From CAVTYH01 sp963773875 (GTDB taxonomy: Bacteria > Planctomycetota > Planctomycetia > Pirellulales > JADZDJ01): DNA of 64,000 nt. This document shows, one piece after another, positions 45,541 through 55,326 of the stretch. The notes under the pieces are model-generated. The model saw nothing but the letters and a program-made list of their open reading frames with translations, had not been told where the DNA came from and did not search any database. Position 1 is the stretch's first letter; every line of letters begins with the position of its first letter. The stretch lies in the NCBI GenBank assembly GCA_963773875.1, contig CAVZCV010000006.1, positions 744,001 through 808,000 of the forward strand, given 5' to 3'. Both the position numbers and the translations under genes were made by a program.

Positions 45541-47604
45541 ATGTCACGACTCGGACTAGCGCTATCCGGCGGTGGATTTCGCGCTACGCTCTATCATCTT
45601 GGAGTTGTTCGGTATCTCAAGGATTCCGGCCAACTTCAGGACGTGACCGATATCGCGTCGGTCTCCGGCGGCAGCATTCTCGCGACACATCTCGTGCTGA
45701 ATTGGGATCGCTATTGTGGCGATGACGATCGGTTTGCTGAGGCCGCATCAGAGATCGTGCGGTTCGTACAGTACGATGTACGCAATCGCATCGTCCGCCG
45801 CCTTCCGATGCAATTACCGCTCCGCCTTTTGGCAAAGCTAAGCCGTCGCGGAGTTCGGAACCTGACACCAAACGCAATTCTCGAACATTATTATAGGAAG
45901 TTCCTTTACGGTGAACGGTGCCTCTATGAGCTGCCGGAGCGGCCCTTGTTGCACATCTTGACGACGAACGTCAGCAATGGAGGGCTTTCTGTATTCAACC
46001 GCAATGGATTGTTCATTCAACAGCGGCAATTCAAAGGAAAGTCCGCGTTCCAACACATTCCTGGGACACTGGCGAGCCTTCCGAGAGTGGTCGGCGCCTC
46101 ATCAGCGTTTCCTGGTTTTTTTCCTCCCGTTGAAATTACCGCAGCCGACCTGGGGGTGCGCGAGGGTACATACCCGACCGAATGGTTCACCGATGGAGGC
46201 GTGTACGACAATTTCGGAATTCGAGCCTTTTCTTGGTTAAAGCTCCAAGACGCCCAGTTTGACCAGATCTTGGTAAGCGACGCCGGAAAACCGTTTCAAA
46301 TCTTGAGCGAGGCGGCGCTCGGAGTTTTTGGCCAATCCATGCGTGCGACCGATATTCTCTGGGACCGGGTTGGGCAACTGGAACGGGAGAACTTCGGCCA
46401 GCAACCGGGCTTCGTGTTTCTGCCCATCACCGAGATGGTCGACTCGTCCGAAGACCCCACCGCGCTTCATCCGGTAGTACAGGCCGAAGTGCAATCGATT
46501 CGAACGGACATGGATCGTTTTTCAGATCTAGAGATTAACGCGCTTGTGCAGCACGGCTATGAGGTGGCTCGAAAGGTATCTGGGATAAAGACCGCCGACC
46601 AAAGCGGCACGTCTCGACAATCCCCCTGGGCGCCAATACCGAGCGATAAGCCAACGACGCGCAAGCTATTCAAGCCAAATTCTTTTGCGCCCTCCATGCC
46701 GACACAGCTCGCACGCGAGCTGCGCAAATCGCGTCGCCGCCGAATATGGACAACTCTGCTCGACCCACGTGATTGGCCAAGCTATCTGTATGTGTTCGTT
46801 GCGCTCGTACTGTTTGTTTACTTGCCGCTGCAGGTTTATAAGCTTTACGAGAAAGCCCAGATCCAGGCGACCGTCATTGATGCGATTGCAAACGGTGACC
46901 CCGATTTCCACCAAATCCTCGATTTGCTTGATAAAGATCCCACGTCCAACTGGGCGACCATTGAGATTGGCGAGAAAATCGAACCCACGGAACTCGATTA
47001 TTCGGGGTTGGAAATACTCACCTATAGTCGGATGATTGACCTGCGCCAGTGGAATCCGGAGGAAGCATCGCCAGTTCGCCAGGGGCGCGTCCTTCTGCGG
47101 GATCGAATGACCTTTAAGCTTGTCGATTCAGCGTCGAACCGCCGTCGAGTTACGTTTCGAAATGCTGTTCCGATTGAGGATGTCGAGTTTCGTCAACCGA
47201 AAGGACCAGTTCAAGCGGTTGTCAGCAGGGTGAAAAAAAACCTTGATGCCATTGATGGACGGGGGACCAGCTTTGAAATCGAATACGATCTTGCGGGGAT
47301 GCCCTTCGGCGAGCCAGTGACCGTTGAGATCGCCGCGCTGGCACGGTTTCCTGTGCTGATGTCTGGTCGGGCCCCCTTCGTGATTAAGGGTCAAACCGAT
47401 CTGCTTTCTGTGTGGATGCTCTTTCCCGAAAAACGACCATATCGCACGTACAGCTTAGTGCGTTATCCGGCCGATAATAGCGCGCCGCCGCAGATGATGG
47501 ATCCCCGGAATACGATCGACCACCCGTACGGATCCCTGATTGGCTGGTCAGTAGTGAATCCTCAAGTCGGAACGGTCTACGAATGCCGGTGGACAACCAA
47601 GTGA
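45541..47604 (+). CDS. membrane-anchored patatin-like phospholipase
   Basis: Intact, 687 residues. Residues 1-340 are a patatin domain: oxyanion glycines LALSGGGFRATLYHLGVV, nucleophile Ser42 in ASVSGGSI and catalytic Asp217 in WFTDGGVYDNFG. Then comes a basic linker, one helix at about 413-432 (YLYVFVALVLFVYLPLQVYK) and a C-terminal domain of about 250 residues, probably beta-rich, with no known match. The enzyme probably cleaves lipids at the inner membrane face. No nucleotide cyclase or other immunity gene is adjacent. GC and style match neighbours. Confidence 0.88.
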   Translation: MSRLGLALSGGGFRATLYHLGVVRYLKDSGQLQDVTDIASVSGGSILATHLVLNWDRYCGDDDRFAEAASEIVRFVQYDVRNRIVRRLPMQLPLRLLAKLSRRGVRNLTPNAILEHYYRKFLYGERCLYELPERPLLHILTTNVSNGGLSVFNRNGLFIQQRQFKGKSAFQHIPGTLASLPRVVGASSAFPGFFPPVEITAADLGVREGTYPTEWFTDGGVYDNFGIRAFSWLKLQDAQFDQILVSDAGKPFQILSEAALGVFGQSMRATDILWDRVGQLERENFGQQPGFVFLPITEMVDSSEDPTALHPVVQAEVQSIRTDMDRFSDLEINALVQHGYEVARKVSGIKTADQSGTSRQSPWAPIPSDKPTTRKLFKPNSFAPSMPTQLARELRKSRRRRIWTTLLDPRDWPSYLYVFVALVLFVYLPLQVYKLYEKAQIQATVIDAIANGDPDFHQILDLLDKDPTSNWATIEIGEKIEPTELDYSGLEILTYSRMIDLRQWNPEEASPVRQGRVLLRDRMTFKLVDSASNRRRVTFRNAVPIEDVEFRQPKGPVQAVVSRVKKNLDAIDGRGTSFEIEYDLAGMPFGEPVTVEIAALARFPVLMSGRAPFVIKGQTDLLSVWMLFPEKRPYRTYSLVRYPADNSAPPQMMDPRNTIDHPYGSLIGWSVVNPQVGTVYECRWTTK

Positions 47605-48196
47605 GCGATCGACTTGATAAGCGCCACGCCGGTTTTTTGACAGCAAGGTGCTCATCCGCTGATGCTCGCGTTTGATGGTTACGGGCGATCCCCTGCGGAC
47701 GTACGCTGCGTGGGCCGCAGGCGAGCCGAGGCATGGGAAGAAAGCGCGCCCTAGCCGATTCCATCATCATGCCCGCAGGCGATTGGGAAACGATTGCCAA
47801 TCCAACGCTCTTGCGTTTGCGAAGTGCGATTCTGAGCACGTTGCTGAACCATCGTGCTCGTCGTGTCATCGTGGTCGTCTCGCGCCAGGCTGCGGAATTG
47901 ATTTGACACTACGGCACGAAGAACACGACGCTCGGTTGGCAGCAGGCTGCGTTAAGCCAAATGCAAAAGTACTATCCGGCTGCCCTTTGGCGGCGGTACG
48001 GTCCAGTTTCGGAACAATGCCGCATTGCATGAAAATTGCTTGATCACGTTAAAACGCCTGTGCATGAAACGATCCTAGTTACAGAGCGTTTCCGGTCAAA
48101 CATTGAGTCAAGGATTTTAGCTACAATTGCTGCATTTAATTCTTGTTGCAAAGCGGCATTTCGCGGTTAAACTATCCGCTGCAAGAGGGCATTTCT
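47605..48196. other. intergenic region with gene-tail fragment and hairpin remnant
   Basis: No complete gene. It contains the YbaK-tail fragment listed separately and, at about 47850-47940, a loose relative of the 15817 inverted repeat. The last 60 bases before the PEP-CTERM gene are AT-rich and should hold its promoter. Confidence 0.45.
47750..47812 (+). pseudogene. fragment resembling the YbaK-type deacylase C-terminus
   Basis: Reads ADSIIMPAGDWETIANPT, which matches the end of the deacylase at 39853-40332 (TDSIIMPASDWDAIAKPT) in all but five of 18 positions, with clear DNA similarity as well. Nothing of the rest of the domain surrounds it. It is a gene relic or a tail carried by a repeat. 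Confidence 0.5.
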
Positions 48197-49012
48197 ATGA
48201 ACGGGGCGGCGGTTTCTCTACTTGCAGCTGTCACTGTCGTTGCAGCGACATTGTGTGCGCCTGCGCAAGCTGAAACGACGGTCCTGGGCCCGACGCCATA
48301 CCACTCGCGGGCGGACAGCCCTTTCCCGGTAGACGGAAGCAATCCGAAGTTCTTTTTAGAGGATTTCGAACCGCCGTCTAACTTGCCGCCGAGCGACTTC
48401 ATTGTGGGAAAATTCTCTCCGCTTGGTGCACAGATGGTTTGGGGTAGCATCGTGCGCGGTAGCTCGGTGGACGCCGATGATGGCGCGATCGATGGATCGG
48501 GCCACACAGGTTGGTCAGGGGTCGCGACGACTTACATACTTTTTGGCACTGAATCCGAAGTTGATTTTTTTACTGTCCAGTTCGACGCCCAAGTGCTCGG
48601 CTTCCTTCCAACTGCCGTGGGCTTCGTCGCGACCGCTGGCGCTCCCGGCAATGGAGGGTTCAGTATCTATGACCCCGCTGGGAATCGAAAAGACTTCGCA
48701 ATGCCGGACATCAGTCTCAACGATCTCACAGCTGCCGATGATCGCTTCATCGGTGTGATCGACCCTGATGGAATCTCAAGGATTGAGATCGGAGTGAGAA
48801 TCGATCACGCGCCGAATGGAGGCCTTCTAGGCCCCATGCTCCAACTCGATCATTTTCAATACGGACTTTTGGTTCCAGAACCGCCAGCATTTGAGTTAGG
48901 GTGTTCTGCTGCCTGCTTAATAGGACTTTTTATTCTTGCCCAAAGTCGACGAACGCAGAAAGGACTCATTCATGACCCGTCGTCGTACAAACCATCAAAT
49001 CTTTGCTTTTGA
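48197..49012 (+). CDS. PEP-CTERM sorting-signal protein
   Basis: Exported protein of 271 residues with a signal peptide (VSLLAAVTVVAATLCAPAQA). The body is a beta-rich extracellular domain with VDFFTVQFDAQVLGFLPTAV and ISRIEIGVRI, similar in kind to exported lectin-like domains. The C-terminus has the sorting signal VPEPP, a hydrophobic helix (AACLIGLFILAQ) and SRR. The chain continues 20 residues past SRR, longer than usual, into the next gene; a frameshift there is possible. Start at MNGAAVSLL. Confidence 0.82.
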   Translation: MNGAAVSLLAAVTVVAATLCAPAQAETTVLGPTPYHSRADSPFPVDGSNPKFFLEDFEPPSNLPPSDFIVGKFSPLGAQMVWGSIVRGSSVDADDGAIDGSGHTGWSGVATTYILFGTESEVDFFTVQFDAQVLGFLPTAVGFVATAGAPGNGGFSIYDPAGNRKDFAMPDISLNDLTAADDRFIGVIDPDGISRIEIGVRIDHAPNGGLLGPMLQLDHFQYGLLVPEPPAFELGCSAACLIGLFILAQSRRTQKGLIHDPSSYKPSNLCF

Positions 49013-51879
49013 AACCCTTGAGCAGCGACGTGTGTTGGATAGTCTGCCGCTGGATTTTGCACCCTGGGTTTATCTTCCCTCGAACACGCAGGAACAGTCC
49101 ATCGCCGATAAAGTGGGTTACGATCTGGCCCATCTCTGGTCGGATTGGAATGACTTCGAGGCGGCTGGTGGAGAATCTGTTGTAGGCCCGTTCAACTCGT
49201 ATAGCAGTGCACTTGCGCAAAACACCGTGCTTCAAGTCTTCAATAACGAAGTCGTTGTGAAGGCATATTCAGATCCAGATCAAGATCTGCCGTCCTTCGA
49301 AAATACGCTCGCGGGATTGGGCATGAACGAGCTGATCGATGATGGAATGCATGGCGTGGCCGGCATGTTGCCGTTGGGATCGATTTACGATTTTGCCATG
49401 ACAACAGCGCTAAATTTTGCGACCGCCGCCTATGCCGGAATAACCAATATCGGCGCAACGACAACGCAAGGAGACGTGGCTCAGCACAGCGACTCTCTAC
49501 GCACGACGTATTCAACAACCGGTGCAGGAATCAAGGTCGCCGTGATCTCCGATAGTTACGATACGGCGTACCAGTTTCATACTGTAGCTACGCTGCGCCG
49601 CCAATGATGTTGTAACGGGCGATTTGCCGTCGGGGGTGAGCATACTTGACGATACGTACCCCGCACAATTTGCTACTGACGAAGGCCGTGCGATGCTGCA
49701 AATCGTTCACGATGTTGCGCCAGCATCGAGTCTCATGTTTGCAACTGCTGGAACGTCACAAATGGCAACACGAAACGCCATATTGAACCTCAAAACCGCT
49801 GGCGCGAAAGTCATCGTCGACGATATCATATGGCCAGACGAACCCATGTTTCAGGACGGTATTATCGCGCAAGCTATCGATCAGGTGGTCAGTCAAGGGG
49901 TTACATATTTTTCTGCAGCGGGCAATGAGAGCGTCGTTAGCTATCAAAGCGCGTTCAATCCGGGAAATGTTGTCACGATCAACGGCTCGCCGGAAACGAC
50001 TCACTTGTTTGCGACCGGAGTGAATTTGCAACCAATCACGATCCCGAACGGCGCCAAATTCGAGATTTCGCTGCAGTGGGATTCTCCCTCCGCATCCGCC
50101 GGTGGAACAGGCGCGACTAACGATCTCAACGTATATTTATTGAATGGCAGCGGTAGTATTGTCGCTTTTAGTCGCACGAACAACATTGGTGGAAATGCTG
50201 TCGAAGTGCCACAGTTCGTGAACGATACGAGCACAAGCGGGACAACTCAGTTCTACCTACTAATTACCAAGGCAGCTGGTGCCAACCCTGGATTAATTAA
50301 ATACGTTGACTTTAGTGCGCCAAATTCTTCCGGCCAGAGCGTCGTTTATAACAACTATCTCACCGGCAGCAGTACCTTGTTTGGACACGCGAACGCCAGC
50401 AGCGCAATCGCTGTTGGAGCGGCGCACTATACTGCGACGCCAGCTTTTGGCACCAATCCGCCCGCAGTTGAGAGTTTTTCGTCTTACGGTAGCACTCCAA
50501 TTATTTTTACGACCACTGGAACCAGGCTTACGACACCAATTGTGCGGCAGAAAACGGATGTCGTCGGCCCTGACGGTGTGAACACCACCTTCTTCGGAAC
50601 TCCCGATCCCGTTAGTACCGGTCCGTTTGAGCACGATGGGTTCGCGAATTTCTTCGGCACGTCAGCAGCTGCGCCGCATGTTGCTGCACTTGCGGCATTA
50701 ATGTTGCAAGTGAATCCGACGCTGACACCTGCTTCCATCAAGCAAGGTTTACAGCAGACGGCCGTCGACATGGACGATCCATACTTGTCGGGCGTGCAAA
50801 CCGGATTCGATTACGCAACGGGCTATGGGCTTGTTAGCGGTTTGGCCGCCTTACAATCTGTCACTCCGCCAAAAGTCATCGGTGTAACAGTTGATAAAAG
50901 TACAGGCACGGTGCATCCAACCTACAATGTTCCAACTGGTTCGGGAGAACAAATTCGAACAGTGCCGGTCGGCGGAGCCAATGAAATTCAGATTCAGTTT
51001 TCCGAGAACGTAACGGTCGCAAAGTCGAATTTGACGCTGAGTAGTCTCCGACCCGGCAGTGGAATTACATATGATTTGTCGACCAGTACCTTCAGCTATG
51101 ACAGTACCAACCACATTGCGAAGTGGACCTTCCCAAGCGCGTTGGCGCCTGACAGCATTCTGCTCACGCTGTCTGATGGTGTGACCGATTCCGCAACGAA
51201 CGCCTTGGACGGCGAATGGACCAACCCAATTCGCTTGGGACAAACCGGCACCAGCAGTTTCCCGTCGGGTAACGGATCGCCAAGCGGCCCGTTTAGCTTT
51301 CGATTTACAATTCTGCCTGGCGACGCCAACCGCGATGGCCGCGTTACTTCCGTCGATCAAGGAATTGTTACTGCGCATTTAGGCACGAGCAGTGGAGGCA
51401 CATTTACAACTGGTGATACCAATGGCGATGGCGCCATAAATAGCACGGATACCGGCATCGTAAACGCCAACCTGGGACTTTATTTCTTATTCGTTCGTGG
51501 CGATTACAACTTAAACGGGACACTCGATCCTGCGGACCAATCTGCGATGCTTTCGGCGCTGACCGATTTGAATGCATACAAATCGACCAATCACCTTTCC
51601 AATGATGATCTGTTGGCAATCGGCGATTTGAACAACAGCGGTGCGGTCACAAATTCTGACATTCAACCACTGCTCGATATGCTGATTAGCGGCAGCGGTT
51701 CCAACGAATGGTCGCCTTGGGATTTAACGCACGACGGTTACGCGAATTGGGACGACGCCTTTGTCTTACTAGATCATTGGGGAATGACCGGCTGCAGTCC
51801 CGCCGATGGCGATCTGAATTGCGATGGCTGTGTTGATCAGCTCGATTCGGATTTAATGATTGCCAATTGGACTGGTTAG
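48972..51879 (+). CDS. sedolisin-like (S53-type) secreted protease with dockerin repeats, frameshifted
   Basis: Large exported protein of about 960 residues. The N-terminus has the planctomycete-type signal FETLEQRRVLDS instead of a normal signal peptide. The protease domain shows VAVISDSYDTAY, DEGRAMLQIVHDVAPAS and the catalytic Ser in FGTSAAAPHVAALAA. The usual subtilisin HGT block is replaced by DEGRAM, as in sedolisin-like E-D-S proteins. The C-terminal third carries several dockerin/EF-hand loops such as DANRDGRVTSVD, DTNGDGAINSTD and DLNCDGCVDQLD. Frame changes once near 49595. Overlaps the PEP-CTERM gene by 41 bases. Confidence 0.85.
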
Positions 51880-52109
51880 AGCTCTGCCGAGCCTGACCTC
51901 ACCGACGAATCATCCACTTCGAAAGGCGTCACCACTGGGAGTGATGCGCTGCAGAAGTCTACTCCTGTACCGCACCGCGATAGTGGGCAGCTTGCCTTGA
52001 CCCCAATTGGTGGTGCCCGCCTCCATTGGCTTGAAATGGCAGCCGCCCACGCTGTTCGGATAAAATGTGGGCAAAACTAGACCCCGACTTGCCGCGTGGG
52101 GAGCCCAAC

Positions 52110-52514
52110 GTGCCGGAGACGAAGCAGAAACGACGCTGGTTCCGGTTTAGTCTGCGAACGCTATTCGTAATCGTGACCGCGTTTGCGATTTTGATGGGCT
52201 GGATCGCTTGGAATGTATCGCAGGTTCGCGAGCGGGAAAAGTTTTTTCGCCGCCTCATGGACGACGAACAAGAGGCATTGGCGGGAATTCGAAGAATCCG
52301 CCGCGTCGGAGAGGAAGCTAGGCCTCCCTTCATCTGGACGCTGTTAGGCGCCCGTCCGCAAGACAAGATCAACCTTAGTCGTGAACAATATACGGACGAT
52401 GAAATTCGTCAAATCGAAAACCTCTTTCCTGAAGCCGACATTTGCGTCTCGGACCATCACAGCTACGGCTGGCCGCCAGATCGCTGGGGCGCTCATTTAG
52501 AGGACACGCCATAG
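52110..52514 (+). CDS. FSLRTL-type membrane protein of planctomycetes
   Basis: About 134 residues. Basic start RRWFRFSLRTLFVIVTAFAI followed by LMGWIAWNV and a helix rich in Arg/Glu, then a soluble tail with WTLLGARPQDKINLSREQYT. This RFSLRTL-helix-W arrangement recurs in planctomycete hypothetical proteins (recalled). The GTG at this position has a GGGGAG ribosome site 6 bases before it, preferred over an ATG 15 codons upstream. Function unknown. Confidence 0.65.
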   Translation: MPETKQKRRWFRFSLRTLFVIVTAFAILMGWIAWNVSQVREREKFFRRLMDDEQEALAGIRRIRRVGEEARPPFIWTLLGARPQDKINLSREQYTDDEIRQIENLFPEADICVSDHHSYGWPPDRWGAHLEDTP

Positions 52515-52938
52515 GTTTCGAACAAACCATGTGTCCGGTCCGCCACATTGGTAAGCGATCGCTTTCAGCAATGCCGGTGGAAAGAGCAACGGTCACACAG
52601 GGTTACGGCGCCACCCGTCGCTTGCTTAGAATTTTTCCAGATATTTTTGTCCAGTACCTATTGACATCGCATCATTTGTACACTACAATGCAGATGACTC
52701 GCGAGATTATGAGGCTTCGCAGTTGGTCTTGGCAATTAGGTAGTAGGCGGTGCGGCCGAGGAGGGCAAGGCTAGGTACGAACGACGGATGTGACTCCTAA
52801 ACTCGTGGCCCAATTCGACACCCTCACCCTAACCCTCTCCCGTCGAGGGAGACGGAACCAGAACCCAGGCACCCAGCACTTAAGACACCCATGCACCCAG
52901 ACACAAACGGTATGCAGAATGTGCGAAATAACCATCAG
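52515..52938. other. repeat-bearing intergenic region
   Basis: No supported gene. Around 52815-52850 it carries CCTCACCCTAACCCTCTCCC with a partly complementary CGTCGAGGGAGACGG, a common type of bacterial intergenic palindrome. A CCCAGGCACCCAGCAC-like simple repeat follows at 52862-52905. Confidence 0.45.
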
Positions 52939-52968
52939 CAAAACGACCGAGAATTCTCGGTCGTTTTG
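52939..52968. repeat. 30-bp perfect palindrome
   Basis: CAAAACGACCGAGAA joined without loop to its reverse complement, ending in GTCGTTTTG. The inner stem with the T-run resembles a rho-independent terminator read in either direction. It lies 17 bases before copy B of the 83-bp element. Confidence 0.8.
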
Positions 52969-52985
52969 GGGCCTGAAAAGGAGTC

Positions 52986-53068
52986 AGTGAAATAACGATG
53001 AAAAAACTCGGGGCCAAATTTGCAAAAACGGCTACACAGGTTAAAAAGCGCGCTGGAGTTATTTCACT
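52986..53068 (+). repeat. 83-bp element, copy B, with 11-bp terminal inverted repeats
   Basis: Ends AGTGAAATAAC and GTTATTTCACT are exact inverted repeats with 61 bases between. It is the partner of the copy at 15162-15244 and has exactly the same length. At arm position 9 the base pair is T:A in copy A and A:T in copy B, so the arm match is kept although the sequence differs. Confidence 0.75.
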
Positions 53069-53114
53069 TCGAAACACGATTTTTGGGATTCGGGCTAGTC
53101 GAGACGCATTTTGA
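52998..53114 (+). CDS. possible 38-aa peptide inside copy B of the 83-bp element
   Basis: ATG frame reading MKKLGAKFAKTATQVKKRAG, then VISLRNTIFGIRASRDAF and stop. The matching minus-strand frame in copy A reads KLLGAKLAKTTTQVAKRAA and then VISLRNAIFGIR. Roughly half of the differences are silent. An AAGGAG lies 13-14 bases before the ATG, rather far. Either a very small basic protein or a by-product of DNA repeat similarity. Confidence 0.3.
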   Translation: MKKLGAKFAKTATQVKKRAGVISLRNTIFGIRASRDAF

Positions 53115-53300
53115 TCGGAGTTTATTGCCGTCGTGCTCGCGGGAGTTTCACTGAGCTTTTAGGCTGATTAAGATTCGGTCGAGATTTTCCGCTGTTTTTT
53201 GCGAATTCGCGTTTCCGGGGCTGCGAAATTACGATCAGGGACTGCAACAGGCGGCATTTTGAAATCATCACATTCACCACCAATTGAACGAACCGCTGCA

Positions 53301-55073
53301 ATGTCGCGCTTATTAAGAATCGTTGCTGTACTGGCATTTACAGTTGCCGTGTTGATCATTCTCCGGCCCGCGATGGCGGACGATGCGAATTCGAAGATGG
53401 AAGCATTCTTTCGGAAGTATTTGGATGAAGACTTCAAGTTACAGCCGATGCATGCCACGGAGTCTGGCGATCATCGGTTCGATGATCAACTGGAAGATGT
53501 TTCCAGCTCGTCGAGAGATCGATGGCTGGAGCACACCCGGAAGACGCTGGCCGAGCTGCCGAAGCAGGTCGATTACGCATCGCTCTCGCGCGATGAGCAG
53601 ATCGATTACGAAATTCTCAAGCACCATTTGGAAACGGAAATCTGGCTCGCGGAAAACCGGCATCCGTTCGAGGAAGATCCGCGCACGTATGTCGGTTACA
53701 TCAATGACCCGGTGTATTTGCTGCTGACGCGATCCACGCTGCCGAAGGAAACGAACATCGCGAACTCTTTGAAGCGAATGGAGCAAATTCCGCGAATCGT
53801 GGCGGCTGCGAAAGAAAACTTGACCCATCCGGCCAAAGAGATTTTAGAAACCGCAATTCGGCAGAATCGCGGAATGATCGACTTCTATGAGAAAACGATC
53901 TTTGAGCTTGCTGGCAAAACAGAGCATGCCGATGAACTTAAAACGTCGGCTGCAAAAGTAGCCGCAACGTTGAAGGAGTATCAAGCGTTTCTCGAAGGCG
54001 CTTTGATGCAGCGTGCCGACGGCCAGTGGCGTTTGGGCAAGGAAAAATTCGCCAAACAGCTCGATCTGGTGCTGGATGCCGGCATGACGGCGGACCAGGT
54101 TTACGCCGATGCCCAGGCTGAATTCGAGCGCGTGCGGCGCGATATGTACGTGATTTCGCGCCAACTTTGGAGCCAGTATTATCCGAAAGAAGCATTACCG
54201 CCGGATGACCCTGACGGCCGGCGAACGACCATCGGCCGCGTGGTTTATGCGGTGAGCAAGCAGCATGGCCGGGGCGACGATGTGACGGGCGATGCACGCA
54301 GCACGGTTGACCGGATCAAAGCATTCATTCGCGAGCACGACATTTTGCGACTGCCGGAGCCGGACCGCTGCAAGGTGGTCGAGATGCCGGCGTTCCGTCG
54401 CGGCAACGCGGCGGCGTACATGGATTCCGCTCCGCCTTTGGATCCGAAGGCGGAAAGTTTTTACGCCATCAGTCCGCCGGAATCGGACTGGGACGCGCAG
54501 CGCGTCGAAACGTTCATGCAAGAATACAATCCGCGCATGCTGCAGATTCTGACGATCCATGAAGCGTATCCTGGCCACTACGTGCAACTGGAATACGCCA
54601 ATCGCACGCCGTCTTTGGTGCGGAAGGTATTGGGATCGGGCGTATACATTGAAGGCTGGGCGGTTTACACAGAGCAAACGATGCTCGACCAGGGCTACGG
54701 CGACGGCGACCTGGCCCTGCGGCTGATGCAGCTCAAATTTTATTTGCGGGCCGTGGCCAATGCCATCATCGCTCATCGGATGCATTGCACCGATGTGACG
54801 GACCAAGAGATTGAGCAGTTCCTCACCGGCGAAGCGTTTCAATCGGAAGCGGAAGCACGGGCTAAAATCACGCGTGTGAAACAAAGTTCAACGCAATTGA
54901 GCACGTATTTCGTCGGTCGAATGGCGATGTATCGGTTGCGGCAGGCGGTGCAGCGTGAGCTGGGAGATAAGTTCGATTTGGGGCGCTATCACGAAGCGGT
55001 GATTTCGATCGGCTCGGTGCCGGTGAAGTACTTGCCGGAATTAGTTCGAGCTCGACTCAAGGAGCCGCGATGA
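53301..55073 (+). CDS. secreted DUF885 family zinc-dependent protein
   Basis: Intact, about 590 residues, with an N-terminal signal/anchor helix (VAVLAFTVAVLIILRPAMA). DUF885 proteins are thermolysin-like in fold, and the metal motif is present as HEAYPGHYVQLEYA, with an upstream-family FYAISPP and a downstream VYIEGWAVYTEQ. A peptidase role in the periplasm is likely; substrates are unknown. The ATG was chosen to give the signal peptide; the preceding 34 codons include sequence overlapping a repeat-rich gap. Confidence 0.85.
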   Translation: MSRLLRIVAVLAFTVAVLIILRPAMADDANSKMEAFFRKYLDEDFKLQPMHATESGDHRFDDQLEDVSSSSRDRWLEHTRKTLAELPKQVDYASLSRDEQIDYEILKHHLETEIWLAENRHPFEEDPRTYVGYINDPVYLLLTRSTLPKETNIANSLKRMEQIPRIVAAAKENLTHPAKEILETAIRQNRGMIDFYEKTIFELAGKTEHADELKTSAAKVAATLKEYQAFLEGALMQRADGQWRLGKEKFAKQLDLVLDAGMTADQVYADAQAEFERVRRDMYVISRQLWSQYYPKEALPPDDPDGRRTTIGRVVYAVSKQHGRGDDVTGDARSTVDRIKAFIREHDILRLPEPDRCKVVEMPAFRRGNAAAYMDSAPPLDPKAESFYAISPPESDWDAQRVETFMQEYNPRMLQILTIHEAYPGHYVQLEYANRTPSLVRKVLGSGVYIEGWAVYTEQTMLDQGYGDGDLALRLMQLKFYLRAVANAIIAHRMHCTDVTDQEIEQFLTGEAFQSEAEARAKITRVKQSSTQLSTYFVGRMAMYRLRQAVQRELGDKFDLGRYHEAVISIGSVPVKYLPELVRARLKEPR

Positions 55074-55084
55074 GCGACGAGCAA

Positions 55085-55291
55085 TTACATTTCCCCTTTC
55101 CAGCGCCAGTCTGGATGTCGAAGGTACGCCAAAGTTTCTTTGATATCCATGGCCGATTGAGCCCATGTCCGATTGTGTGCCCGATAGTTATTCCAAATGG
55201 CAAGCTCCTGCTCGGTCGCCTTATGCCGCGCTTGGTAAGGATATTTTATGCCGACAAGACGGGTTGGGTTCGCAGGGTGAGTGGAATTCAT
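55085..55291 (-). CDS. possible small protein (68 aa), unrecognised
   Basis: Frame on the minus strand from MNSTHPANPTRLVGIKYPYQ to LRHPDWRWKGEM, with helical, Trp-containing composition that looks more protein-like than the overlapping plus-strand frame. No family known. It lies between the ends of the convergent DUF885 and DPP-IV-like genes, an unlikely place for a gene, hence low confidence. Confidence 0.3.
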   Translation of the reverse strand: MNSTHPANPTRLVGIKYPYQARHKATEQELAIWNNYRAHNRTWAQSAMDIKETLAYLRHPDWRWKGEM

Positions 55292-55326
55292 GGTCTGTGA
55301 TCTCCGTAGGCCAAAGACCTGCGATG

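Noticed and set aside
45541..47604. Patatin as effector of a CBASS or related defence system
   Set aside because: No cyclase, E1/E2-like, JAB or other defence gene in the surroundings, and the protein carries its own membrane helix and second domain unlike CapV.
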